Source: M50B103 sp041667565 (GTDB taxonomy: Bacteria; Fidelibacterota; Fidelibacteria; Fidelibacterales; Fidelibacteraceae). Taken from it: a DNA stretch of 61,584 bases. Shown piece after piece: positions 1 to 8,235 of this stretch. The notes beneath the pieces are model-generated. The model was not told the origin of the DNA and ran no database searches. It was given only the letters and a program-made list of their open reading frames with translations. The translations under genes and the position numbers were made by a program. The first letter of the stretch is position 1, and each line of letters starts with the position of its first letter. The DNA is taken from positions 1 through 61,584 of the forward strand of contig CAZNFT010000006.1 in assembly GCA_964572745.1 (NCBI GenBank), read 5' to 3'.

Positions 1-85
1 AATTTATTTTCAACCTTTGATAATAAATCGATTATCCAAGGACAGCAAGACTATTCTCAAAGATTAAAATTATAAAAATTATTTA

Positions 86-2377
86 CTATTTCATGAGTAA
101 CATTTTTTTAGTCATGACATTATTGCCCACTTGCAGACGATAAACATATAAGCCGGAACTATAATTGCTTGCATCCCAGTTTATCTTATAATATCCTGAA
201 AATTGTAATCCACTAACAAGAGTTTCTACTTTTCTACCATTTATATCAAATACTGATAGATCTACTTTATCAATACTCATTAGAGAATAGCCTATAACTG
301 TTGTAGGGTTAAATGGATTGGGATAATTTTGTTCTAATACAAAGTCTTGTGGACTTGCAATATCATCAGTGGAAGTCAGGGTAACAGGATAATCAAAATA
401 GGACAATATACATTTCATTACAGCATTTCTCAGCGAATCCGGGTATATGGTCTCAAAAGGAAAACCCATATAGACCAACTGTGCCTCATTTAAAGACTCA
501 GCAAATGTGCCCGTATATTGAAGAGCAGCTGAACCGTAGGAACTGGAATCTTTTTCAGAATAAAGCAAACAAGCTTCTGCACCGCCGGTCGGCTTAAAAC
601 CATCGGGCTTATAAACCTTGTATATGCCATGCTTACCATTGTCAAAATTGACTTTCCCAATACCGTTAAATATTCCGGAAGCAAGAGATTCTATGGAATA
701 AGTCTGAGTATCTCTAACTTTCCACTTTGCTTTCAAATAAGTGGAATAAAAAGCTGCATCTCTTTCTACTGAATAAACGTTTTCCTGGATCTCTGCCCCA
801 TTCATAAATAATTTACCGCCGGCTTCAAGGTAAGCTCTGATAAAATTTCTTTCTCTAAAAGTAAATACATTTTTATCTAAACCTGCTATCCAATCTATCA
901 TCTTATAAGCCATCAGATCCGTTTCATAAATAGCCTCATCGGACATGGCATCAAATCCTAAACCTGCATGAGATATTGCCTCACCATGATTCACACAATA
1001 ATCATAAGTATTGCTTACGATGGCCATATCATAAGCCTGAACGATCAAAATGCTATTGGGAGAATCACTCAGAGTCACACCCAAAATATCTTTGCACTGT
1101 GGTGCTCTACCATACTCATTTTTACCTGCAATTTTAAAATAATATGTTTTTCCTGTCGGTAAATTTTTTAGAGTATCGCATTCTGAAAAAATATGCAAAG
1201 TATCAGTAAAATTTACCCCATCTAAAGAACGATAAAGTTCATATTCATCAGCACGATATACACTATCAACCCTGACTTCGAGTTCACCATTTCCAAGATT
1301 TTTCAGGGAAAACCATGAGGCTGTTTCGTAAGGAGGCAAACCTGGTAATGTTGATTTATTCGTATATAATCCTTTATCTGTCCCGACAATTGTATCGTTT
1401 TCCGTGCAATAAAAAGATCTAACTGCGTCGCTCCCAATATGCCAATTCTCTTTATCCAACACCTGCCACGAGGAATCTTGTAAATCTAAGACCAATAAAC
1501 CGGCACCATCGAAATTCACCCCATTAACATAGTGAAACAGACCCGCATATATTTTGTTATCATATTCTTTAATAAAATGAATACCATCGGCCGGTAAACC
1601 AAGTGATTCATCATATTTTGTCCATGTTTTCCCATTGTAATGGAATAAGCCACCCAAACAATAATCCGGATTTGTATCGGGTGTATATTCCTCCAAACCT
1701 ATCCAAACACCATGATGGCTTTGATACATACTATTGCACATAAGAATTTCGGACGCTGAATCAAAAGCATTTGATTTTGAATAATAGGTATGAGAACTTG
1801 GATCGCTAATTGGAATTGTGACATCATACTTAAACACCCCATCTTCAGTACCGATCCAAACAATCGAATCGCTAGCAGATACAGACCTTGTTAAGGATGT
1901 CTGATAATAACCGGGCTTTAAATTAGCATGTACTTTGTAGGAATTTCTGGAAAAGGGCTTGGTCAATAAACCCGTAAATGAGGCAACAAAGAGAGAATCA
2001 CTATTTGCTGAAAGACCACGGACCCAATTTGAATAAACGTCACCCGGTAAAATATCGTGATCCCAGTCAGAGCCATCTAGTTTACAAGAATAAATTCCAT
2101 AATTTGTAGCAAACCATACTCTCTTATTTGCAATGATCATATCATTTATATCATCATTCGTCGTCATATAGCCATTACTTGCTCTATAGAAATACCACTT
2201 GCTCTCATTGGCATCATAACGGAAGGCGCCATTTCGATCTGTTCCAAACCAATATCCACTCTCATACTTTTCAATTTTCACAATGCAGTAATCCGAAAGA
2301 ATATTTTTCCAAGTTTGAGCAAATAATGAAAACGACATCGTTATCAGAATAATAATAATTGAAAATATTTTTTTCAC
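86..2377 (-). CDS. Secreted beta-propeller protein with FnIII-like region and type IX sorting tail
   Basis: Predicted exported protein of about 763 residues. A hydrophobic signal peptide ending near FSLFAQ is followed by repeated propeller blades with WFGTDRNGAFRYD, VWFATNYGIYS and VWIGTEDGVFKYD, which resemble two-component-regulator propeller repeats (roughly residues 35-340). A fibronectin type III-like stretch follows (about 355-445), then an unassigned domain of about 220 residues, then a C-terminal tail with EQNYPNPFNPTTVIGYSL and a final KKMLLMK typical of Por-secretion sorting domains. I chose the GTG at 2377 because GGGGA lies six bases upstream and the signal peptide then begins VKKIFS; the longer TTG start at 2395 has no ribosome site. 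It probably acts at the cell surface or is released. Substrate and partners are unknown. It stands alone, with the next gene on the same strand beginning about 250 bases upstream. Confidence 0.85.
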   Translation of the reverse strand: MKKIFSIIIILITMSFSLFAQTWKNILSDYCIVKIEKYESGYWFGTDRNGAFRYDANESKWYFYRASNGYMTTNDDINDMIIANKRVWFATNYGIYSCKLDGSDWDHDILPGDVYSNWVRGLSANSDSLFVASFTGLLTKPFSRNSYKVHANLKPGYYQTSLTRSVSASDSIVWIGTEDGVFKYDVTIPISDPSSHTYYSKSNAFDSASEILMCNSMYQSHHGVWIGLEEYTPDTNPDYCLGGLFHYNGKTWTKYDESLGLPADGIHFIKEYDNKIYAGLFHYVNGVNFDGAGLLVLDLQDSSWQVLDKENWHIGSDAVRSFYCTENDTIVGTDKGLYTNKSTLPGLPPYETASWFSLKNLGNGELEVRVDSVYRADEYELYRSLDGVNFTDTLHIFSECDTLKNLPTGKTYYFKIAGKNEYGRAPQCKDILGVTLSDSPNSILIVQAYDMAIVSNTYDYCVNHGEAISHAGLGFDAMSDEAIYETDLMAYKMIDWIAGLDKNVFTFRERNFIRAYLEAGGKLFMNGAEIQENVYSVERDAAFYSTYLKAKWKVRDTQTYSIESLASGIFNGIGKVNFDNGKHGIYKVYKPDGFKPTGGAEACLLYSEKDSSSYGSAALQYTGTFAESLNEAQLVYMGFPFETIYPDSLRNAVMKCILSYFDYPVTLTSTDDIASPQDFVLEQNYPNPFNPTTVIGYSLMSIDKVDLSVFDINGRKVETLVSGLQFSGYYKINWDASNYSSGLYVYRLQVGNNVMTKKMLLMK

Positions 2378-2469
2378 AAATAATCCCCATTGCAATTAGT
2401 TTTTATCAAGAAAGAAATTTACAAAAAACAATACAAATAGCATAATGAAAATTAGTAAATTAAAGAGTG

Positions 2470-2622
2470 CGAATTTTCAGCCTGTCACAGGCCTACAGCG
2501 CCACCGCATCAGCCATAGCTCCGATAATTCAGGGCACTTAGCTACGCAGGCTGTTTGAAAATCTGAAATCAGGAATCAGAAACCAGAAACCAGAAACCGG
2601 AAATCTGAAATCTGAAATCTGC
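2470..2622. repeat. Intergenic imperfect inverted repeat plus short tandem repeat
   Basis: The gap between the propeller gene and the symporter gene holds a 5' arm with TTTTCAGCCTG near 2474 and a 3' arm with CAGGCTGTTTGAAAA near 2547, an imperfect inverted repeat. It runs directly into about seven degenerate copies of a 7-10 base unit of the AAATCTG / AAACCAG type (2558-2621). I see no coding potential. It lies just past the stop of the symporter gene, so it may serve as its transcription end, but there is no clear T tract. Confidence 0.6.
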
Positions 2623-2630
2623 TCCCCGTA

Positions 2631-4022
2631 TTATATATTATTTAAAGCTTTTTTGCTTTTAATTCTTGCTATAATAATTAAAGTATAAAACACGATTGCA
2701 TTGCATGCAATACCAACCACTAAGCCATCTATAGCAAAGGGATTTTTCAGGATCATATTCCAGATAACAACACCTGTTATGCCGGCAATTCCTCCAGCTA
2801 AAAATTGCGAGAATTTAACCTTTAATCCTAACATAGCTGAGATCAGCGGCACTAAAACAATAGGCGACCAAAAATTGTAGGCGTAGATCAAAATATCTAA
2901 AATACTCTTGATTTTAATAGCAAAAATAAGAGAAATACCGCCTACCAGAATATTAATAAGGCGTGCAGATAACAACTCTGCCTTAAGGCTCAATTTATTT
3001 TTTCTTAATGGAGTTATAATATCATGAATGAATGAGACAGAGGCTGCATTCAGAAAAGAATCTGCAGAGGACATCACAATTGAAATTATTCCGGCTATCA
3101 CAATACCTGAAATGCCCAGAGGTAAGACTTCTTTGATAACATAAGGCATAGCAAGATTAGGATCGAGCTGAGGATTCAGGACTAAAGCAACTAAACCAAT
3201 TAGACCCGTAACAGCGAAAAAAGGAATAGAAAAAATCCCGCTCCATAAAGTCCCTTTTTGGGTATGACTTTTGTCCTTTGCCAGGAATAATCTTTGCACA
3301 TAAGGTGGCACTAAAGTCTCCCCTAAAAGGAAGGTTAAAAACAAAGAAATAAAAGCAGTAATACTTCCCAAGCCACCCGGAAAGGAAAAATGACTTGCAG
3401 GAACAGCCGCCCGAAATTCGCTGATACCCCCAATTTTTGTAATACCGAATATTAAAACTAAGGGAATTCCGATTGCCAGAACGATAAATTGAATAATATC
3501 GGTATAAACCACTGAACGCATGCCGCCAACAGTTGAATATAAAAACACAATACCATAACCAATGAGAATGCCATAGACTTGAGGAATGCCCAGAAAAACA
3601 TTAAAGATATAACCAATAGAACCAATTTGTGCACCCAAGATCCCGGCAGAGACAATAACAGAAAAAACACCGGTAATCACTTTTGCGACCTTACCATAAT
3701 GTTTTTCCATGATATCGCCGACAGAGATAGCCGTTTTGTAGTTATCCATACGGGGAGCAATAAATTTAGCGACTAAAATTTCTTTAAAACTAAATCCCCA
3801 AAGTGCAAAAATATTAACGACACCAAAAAGGAATACCTTTTCGGCATTTCCCATTGAAAAGCCACCACCAATAAATGAAGCAGAAAGTGTTGCAAAAATC
3901 ACAAATGAACCAAAAGAACGACCTGCCACAGAAAATTGAGACAAATCCTTAACTTTTCTACCGGCAACAAGTCCCACTATCAGGACGATTAAAAGATAAA
4001 CAACAACAATAACATTATCCAT
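2631..4022 (-). CDS. Sodium:solute symporter (SSS family)
   Basis: Inner-membrane secondary transporter of about 463 residues with some 12-13 hydrophobic segments. The N-terminus has the family-typical order: a first helix, then GRKVKDLSQFSVAGRS, then SASFIGGGFSMGNAEKVF. A later segment reads STVGGMRSVVYTDIIQ, matching the helix-5 region of SSS carriers, and SIVMSSADSFLNAASVSF matches the helix-8 Na+-site region with its paired serines. The ATG at 4022 is preferred over an upstream TTG because GGAAG sits just before it. The substrate cannot be told from sequence; sugars, amino acids, pantothenate and urea are all carried by relatives. No other gene is close enough to suggest an operon. Confidence 0.88.
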   Translation of the reverse strand: MDNVIVVVYLLIVLIVGLVAGRKVKDLSQFSVAGRSFGSFVIFATLSASFIGGGFSMGNAEKVFLFGVVNIFALWGFSFKEILVAKFIAPRMDNYKTAISVGDIMEKHYGKVAKVITGVFSVIVSAGILGAQIGSIGYIFNVFLGIPQVYGILIGYGIVFLYSTVGGMRSVVYTDIIQFIVLAIGIPLVLIFGITKIGGISEFRAAVPASHFSFPGGLGSITAFISLFLTFLLGETLVPPYVQRLFLAKDKSHTQKGTLWSGIFSIPFFAVTGLIGLVALVLNPQLDPNLAMPYVIKEVLPLGISGIVIAGIISIVMSSADSFLNAASVSFIHDIITPLRKNKLSLKAELLSARLINILVGGISLIFAIKIKSILDILIYAYNFWSPIVLVPLISAMLGLKVKFSQFLAGGIAGITGVVIWNMILKNPFAIDGLVVGIACNAIVFYTLIIIARIKSKKALNNI

Positions 4023-4193
4023 ATACTTCCTTAACAAACAATTTATAAATATAAGTTGAGCTTAAAAATCATGCTCTTATTTTTAAATAAGAGTTTATAC
4101 AAATAAAAATCAACTGAACATCACATGTATTTCAGAAGAAATATAAAAGAAAAATAAGGGATAAAAAATTATTAATTGGGAATTATTGCATTT

Positions 4194-4332
4194 GAGTTTG
4201 GCTCAAACTTTGATTCTGACTTTGGCTCAAACTTTGCTTTTGACTTTGGCTCAAACTTTGCTTTTGACTTTGGCTCAAACTTTTGTTTTGACTTTGGCTC
4301 AAACTTTGCTTTTGAGTTTGAGCCAAACTGTC
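4194..4332. repeat. 24-bp tandem repeat, about six copies
   Basis: Units of 24 bases start at 4194, 4218, 4242, 4266, 4290 and 4314, with core ACTTTGGCTCAAACTTTG. Each unit has a small hairpin, TTTG-GCT-CAAA. The outer units begin GAGTTTG and the last carries GAGCCAAACT, so the array ends in an inverted orientation of its own core. Because 24 is a multiple of three, it forms a spurious open frame encoding TLAQTLLL repeats, which I do not accept as a gene. A single copy of the core (GAGTTTGGCTCAAAC) also occurs near 57502. Confidence 0.85.
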
Positions 4333-4344
4333 AATATAATAAAT

Positions 4345-4377
4345 AATGGCTTGTCGGAGTTAGCCCGACAAGCCATT
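4345..4377 (-). terminator. Hairpin terminator after the AhpD-like gene
   Basis: A perfect 13-bp stem (AATGGCTTGTCGG with CCGACAAGCCATT) and a 7-base loop lie 26 bases past the stop of the AhpD-like gene. The following sequence on the minus strand is AT-rich (ATTTATTATATT) but not a pure T tract, so termination strength is uncertain. Confidence 0.7.
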
Positions 4378-4402
4378 GCATTAAACTGGTTATGAGTGGT
4401 TT

Positions 4403-4738
4403 TTATTCGAAGTCTTTTAAGGCTTCTAATGCTTTTGAGCCGTAAACCAAGCAAGGCCCACCGCCCATATAAACGGCAACACCTATGGTTTCCACGATCT
4501 CATCATGAGTAGCACCGGCTTTTAGAGCATCGTGGACATGAGCCACAATACATCCTTCACATTGTATGCGAATTGCTATACCCAAGGCTATCAATTCTTT
4601 GTGTTTAGCTGACAATGCACCATCTTCACCACCTATATGATGCAATTCCATAAATGCACCCATCATTTTAGGGCTTGCTTCTCCATAGGCACCCATTTGT
4701 TCATTCAGAGTTGCTAACTTTTCTTTGTTGTTTGCCAT
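4403..4738 (-). CDS. Carboxymuconolactone decarboxylase family (AhpD-like) protein
   Basis: Small cytoplasmic protein of 111 residues with the alkylhydroperoxidase D-like fold. The hallmark is CEGCIVAHVHDALKAGAT, a CXXC followed by the conserved histidine three residues later, as in AhpD-type redox-active members; downstream EIVETIGVAVYMGGGPCLVYGSKAL is the usual second half. The start is the ATG at 4738, six bases after AAAGGAG. The open frame extends 18 codons further upstream but without a ribosome site. Members act in peroxide defence or as small-molecule decarboxylases; the paired cysteines favour a redox role. It is monocistronic and ends in a hairpin. Confidence 0.9.
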   Translation of the reverse strand: MANNKEKLATLNEQMGAYGEASPKMMGAFMELHHIGGEDGALSAKHKELIALGIAIRIQCEGCIVAHVHDALKAGATHDEIVETIGVAVYMGGGPCLVYGSKALEALKDFE

Positions 4739-5055
4739 TTTGTACTCCTTTGGTTTATTGAATTCTTCCATATCCAAAATAGAATGGTTCATATCGAAAA
4801 TGATCGATCTCGTCCCTATGCAATAGCCTGAAGTAAAATCCGTTTAAAGAAATAGAATTTCATGTTTTATATACTGTAATCTTAATAAAATTTAAAACAA
4901 CGCTAAGCATTTTACCAGTTTTTTTTTGCTTTATTTTAAATTAACAATGTTAATATCGTATTTTCAGTTATCAAAAATATTATGGATCTTTGATCAAACA
5001 TAATAATTGCCAAAGCTCAGTTTAATTTGTATTTTATGAACAAATAGAGGTGAAT
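4739..5055. other. AT-rich intergenic region with no recognised gene
   Basis: This gap of about 300 bases separates two divergent genes and must hold their promoters. It is strongly AT-rich and contains a run of nine T near 4919. I see no RNA gene, repeat or convincing promoter pair that I could place with confidence. Confidence 0.5.
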
Positions 5056-5310
5056 TTGAAAGATAATAACAAACAGAAAAAAGTGACATCAGAATGGGGC
5101 CATAAGGTCTTCCGCCTTGTTAATGATGATAATTTATCATCGCCACTTATGTCTGTTGATAGCAAGGCTCCTATTGATCATATAAAAATTGATGACCTGC
5201 AATATGAATCCGAAGCTTTAAAAATGGAAGGCTGGCGCTACCAAATGGGCTTTGCGCTAGACGATGATTCCATTTATCTTTTTTATAAAAAACCTTTAAA
5301 TAGAAAATAA
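5056..5310 (+). CDS. Small hypothetical protein
   Basis: I do not recognise this protein of about 84 residues. It is hydrophilic, with no signal peptide or membrane segment, and looks like one compact domain: an N-terminal basic stretch (KDNNKQKKVTSEWG), a central part with SPLMSVDSKAPIDHIKIDD, and a C-terminal half with EGWRYQMGFALDDDSIYLFYKK that looks like alternating beta strands. The TTG at 5056 has AGAGG five bases upstream; the GTG at 5050 would be two codons longer but has poor spacing. It lies about 135 bases ahead of the GltS-like gene and could share a transcript with it, although an inverted-repeat leader lies between them. Confidence 0.55.
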   Translation: MKDNNKQKKVTSEWGHKVFRLVNDDNLSSPLMSVDSKAPIDHIKIDDLQYESEALKMEGWRYQMGFALDDDSIYLFYKKPLNRK

Positions 5311-5356
5311 GTAGCAGATAATTGTAATAATTCGTTAATCAATTTAACGTAAAATC

Positions 5357-5430
5357 GTTTTGATCTTATTTTTTTAGATAAAAAACACTCTTTGGGCACG
5401 GATATCTAAATAAGTGGATCAGATCAAAAC
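5357..5430 (+). promoter_or_regulatory. Candidate structured leader (nested inverted repeats) before the GltS-like gene
   Basis: Two nested perfect inverted repeats lie just before the ribosome site. The outer pair is GTTTTGATCT (5357-5366) with AGATCAAAAC (5421-5430). The inner pair is TTTAGATA (5373-5380) with TATCTAAA (5403-5410), enclosing a loop with CACTCTTTGGGCACGGA. The outer arm ends six bases before GGAGG (5437) and 15 bases before the ATG. This could be a cis-acting RNA switch, an attenuator or a pair of operator half-sites. I do not recognise a known riboswitch class. Confidence 0.5.
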
Positions 5431-5445
5431 ATACACGGAGGGATT

Positions 5446-6876
5446 ATGAACTTCAATTGGGACATTTTCATCAATTTAGGAATGATTTCACTTGCTTTGT
5501 TAGTGGCAACTTTTATTCGTTCAAAAGTAAAGTTTTTTCAGAAATTTCTTATTCCCAACGCCTTAACCGCAGGTTTTATCCTGCTTCCACTTTATAACTA
5601 TGTTTTCCCTGCCTTGGGCTTTGGGGTGGCATCACTAAAGGACCTTGCTTACCACTTTCTGGGCATGTCTTTCGTTGTTCTTACACTAAAAAACACACAG
5701 CCCAAAGGTAAAGATAATGACGGTGCAGCGCCTATGGCTGTGGGTATTCTTTTCCAATATGCCATTCAACTTGTACTTGGATTGCTCTTAACCCTATTTA
5801 TCATCTATGCGGTACGCCCAGAGATCTTTCATAGCTTTGGCGTCTTCATGCCCTTGGGATTCGTGCTGGGCCCGGGACAAGCATTGTCCATTGGTGAATC
5901 TTGGGGTACAATGATGTCTATTGATGGATTAGGCTCTGTAGGTTTAACTTTTGCTGCTATAGGTTTTATTTTCTGCTGTTTTGGTGGAATTTACCTCATC
6001 AATTTCGGAATCCGCAACAAGTGGATCACCAAAGAAGAATTGGAGTATATGGGTCAACCCGGAACCCGTCGCGGTATCTTCTTACGCGAACGTAAGGAAG
6101 AACGTCCCGTGGGCTCTTACTTAACATCAACAAGTGAAGCTATCGATACGATGACTTTGCATGCCGGATTGGTTTTACTTACCTACTTCCTTTCATATTT
6201 GCTGCTAGTTGGGATTACCAGTCTTCTTGCTCTCATCGGACCTGCAGGTATAGAATTGGGTGACAGTCTTTGGGGTCTTAATTTTATATTTGCCGCTTTC
6301 ACCGGTATGCTTATGCGTCGTTTTCTGCTTTGGATTAAGGCAGATCATCTCGTTGATAATTTAACTATGAATCGTGTATCCGGTTTACTTGTGGATATTA
6401 TGGTAACAGCCGCTATTGCAGCTATCTCCATAGCAGTGGTAATGGATTACTGGTTACCTATTCTTATCGTAGCAAGCATTGGTGGAATTGTGTCAACATG
6501 GGCAGTGATCTACATTGGCTCCCGGATGTTTACGACACATAGGTTTTTTAGAACTTTAATGATCTTTGGTGTATCAACAGGAACACTCTCAACAGCACTT
6601 GCACTTCTGAGAGTCGTTGATCCGGAATTTAAATCACCGGTTGTTGAAGATTATACCTTTGGTTCTGGTATCGTTTTTCTATTTGCCATTCCCTTGATCC
6701 TTTTTATGACTTGGCCGGTAAGAACCTTTTTAACAGGTGAGTGGATATGGTTTTGGATGTTCTTTGGACTATGCTTCCTTTACCTGATCGGCTGTGCAAC
6801 ATATTTTATCATTAAATCAAAAAAGAATGCTTTCTTGCACAAACGTCAGGTTTGGTTAAAGAAGAAAGTAAACTAA
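5446..6876 (+). CDS. Sodium/glutamate symporter-like carrier (ESS/GltS family)
   Basis: Integral inner-membrane protein of 476 residues with about 12 helices. The N-terminal third is characteristic of GltS-type carriers: an early SLALLVATFIRSKVKFFQKF, then LIPNALTAGFILLPLY, followed in the middle by the reentrant-like GPGQALSIGESWG region and a second-half repeat with VSTGTLSTALALLRVVDPEF. Members bring in glutamate or related dicarboxylates with Na+. The protein is longer than classical GltS (about 400) because of a hydrophilic loop with EERPVGSYLTSTSEAID near residues 205-240. The ATG follows GGAGGGATT. A structured leader precedes it and a terminator follows. I infer amino-acid or peptide-derived substrate; I cannot fix the substrate. 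Confidence 0.8.
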   Translation: MNFNWDIFINLGMISLALLVATFIRSKVKFFQKFLIPNALTAGFILLPLYNYVFPALGFGVASLKDLAYHFLGMSFVVLTLKNTQPKGKDNDGAAPMAVGILFQYAIQLVLGLLLTLFIIYAVRPEIFHSFGVFMPLGFVLGPGQALSIGESWGTMMSIDGLGSVGLTFAAIGFIFCCFGGIYLINFGIRNKWITKEELEYMGQPGTRRGIFLRERKEERPVGSYLTSTSEAIDTMTLHAGLVLLTYFLSYLLLVGITSLLALIGPAGIELGDSLWGLNFIFAAFTGMLMRRFLLWIKADHLVDNLTMNRVSGLLVDIMVTAAIAAISIAVVMDYWLPILIVASIGGIVSTWAVIYIGSRMFTTHRFFRTLMIFGVSTGTLSTALALLRVVDPEFKSPVVEDYTFGSGIVFLFAIPLILFMTWPVRTFLTGEWIWFWMFFGLCFLYLIGCATYFIIKSKKNAFLHKRQVWLKKKVN

Positions 6877-6907
6877 AAAGTGACTAGAAACTGCTAACTA
6901 AAAATAC

Positions 6908-6935
6908 GGCGTCTCTTAATTGCGGCGCCTTTTTT
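6908..6935 (+). terminator. Rho-independent terminator of the GltS-like gene
   Basis: A six-pair stem (GGCGTC with GGCGCC, one G-U pair) closes a 10-base loop and is followed by six T. It lies 32 bases past the stop codon. Confidence 0.8.
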
Positions 6936-6960
6936 ATTGCATAAAAATATTTAACAAACA

Positions 6961-7261
6961 CGTCATCCCGAAAAGATAAGCGGTGATACACACAAACACG
7001 TCATCCCGGAAAGATAAGCGGTGCTTATCTTATCCGGGATCTCTATTATCTTTCACATAGCATATTTTAGTTACCCGTCAAACTATACAGATCCCGGATC
7101 ACGTCCGGGATGACATGAAAGTGGGATATTATCGGTATATTATAGTTACCCGCCAACCTATACAGATCCCGGATCACGCGCGGGATGACATGTGAGAAAG
7201 CGGTGATACACACAAAAACGTCATCCCGGAAAGATGAGCGGTGCTTATCTTATCCGGGATC
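6961..7261. repeat. Palindromic TCATCCCGG repeat array, left part
   Basis: Units open with CGTCATCCCGG and close with CCGGGATGACA. A strong hairpin sits near the start: ATCCCGGAAAGATAAGC pairs across GGT with GCTTATCTTATCCGGGAT (7002-7041 in the first full copy). A second hairpin, ATCCCGG-ATCACGT-CCGGGAT, lies at the end. Units are joined by a linker with GCGGTGATACACACAAA. This part has one partial, one full, one shortened and one incomplete copy; the last breaks off where the GIY-YIG gene begins. Confidence 0.9.
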
Positions 7262-7629
7262 CCATCTTTCAAATGGCGATGCAAATTGAAAAGATCTTTC
7301 ATGACTATTCTTATATGCTTCAATATCCTCTAAACTTTCTTTATTAAACCATGATTTTGAAAGGTCAACTAATGCGGGATTTAATTCTTTAATCAAATCC
7401 CATTTCCATTGTTTACGCCAACGTTTAAGTTTTTTTCTCTCTCTATGGCATCCATCATAAAATCAAAATGTTCATAATACAATAATTCATCTAAATTATA
7501 CTTTTTGCAAAAAGAAGATCCTTTATGAGCTTTATGTTCAAACATTCTACGCTCGAGGTTGTTTGTGACACCAATATAAAAAGTTGTTCTATTTTTATTC
7601 GAAAGAATGTAGGTATATGCGTCTTTCAT
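7250..7629 (-). pseudogene. GIY-YIG single-domain nuclease, frameshifted
   Basis: Small stand-alone GIY-YIG nuclease. Frame one gives MKDAYTYILSNKN, then FYIGVTNNLERRMFEHK with the catalytic arginine, then LLYYEHFDFMMDAIEREK. In a run of seven A (minus strand, 7430-7436) the frame breaks. Adding one A restores the expected continuation, KLKRWRKQWKWDLIKELNP, and the frame then runs on through FASPFERWDPG to a TAA at 7250-7252. So either the gene is inactivated or one homopolymer base was lost in sequencing. The last codons (WDPG and stop) come from the neighbouring palindromic repeat. A start eight codons upstream at 7653 is possible; neither has a good ribosome site. The GIY-YIG assignment is firm; a role in repeat movement is inference. 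Confidence 0.8.
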
Positions 7630-7737
7630 AAGAGAATTTATGTAAAGTTTCATTATAAGAAAATAGAAAAATTTTACTTGTGATGTACATCACAAAAATG
7701 AGACCTTTATTAGGGGATATATGAATTAGATTCCAGC

Positions 7738-8212
7738 AAGATGAGCGGTGACACACACAAACACGTCATCCCGGAAAGATGAGCGGTGCTTATCTTATCC
7801 GGGATCTCTATTATCTTTCACATAGCATATTTTAGTNNNNNNNNNNNNNNNNNNNNNNNNNNNNNNNNNNNNNNNNNNNNNNNNNNNNNNNNNNNNNNNN
7901 NNNNNNNNNNNNNNNNNNNNNNNNNNNNNNNNNNNNTACACACAAAAACGTCATCCCGGAAAGATGAGCGGTGCTTATCTTATCCGGGATCTCTATTATC
8001 TTTCACATAGCATATTATAGTTACCCGCCAAACTATACAGATCCCGGATCACGTCCGGGATGACATGTGAGAAAGCGGTGATACACATAAAAACGTCATC
8101 CCGGAAAGATGAGCGGTGCTTATCTTATCCGGGATCTCTATTATCTTTCACATAGCATATTATAGTTACCCGCCAAACTATACAGATCCCGGATCACGTC
8201 CGGGATGACATA
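7738..8212. repeat. Palindromic TCATCCCGG repeat array, right part, with scaffold gap
   Basis: Same unit as at 6961. Complete copies start at 7949 and 8094, giving a period of 145 bases. The array is interrupted by 100 N (7837-7936), so the true copy number is unknown. It runs up to 24 bases from the stop codon of ksgA. Confidence 0.9.
7837..7936. other. Scaffold gap of 100 N
   Basis: Exactly 100 unknown bases inside the palindromic repeat array. This is a conventional placeholder; real length unknown. Confidence 0.95.
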
Positions 8213-8235
8213 AGTGGCTTGAAGCCTAGATGATC

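Noticed and set aside
4186..4395. Open frame encoding TLAQTLLL repeats
   Set aside because: It is only the 24-bp tandem repeat, whose unit is a multiple of three; no ribosome site or family resemblance.
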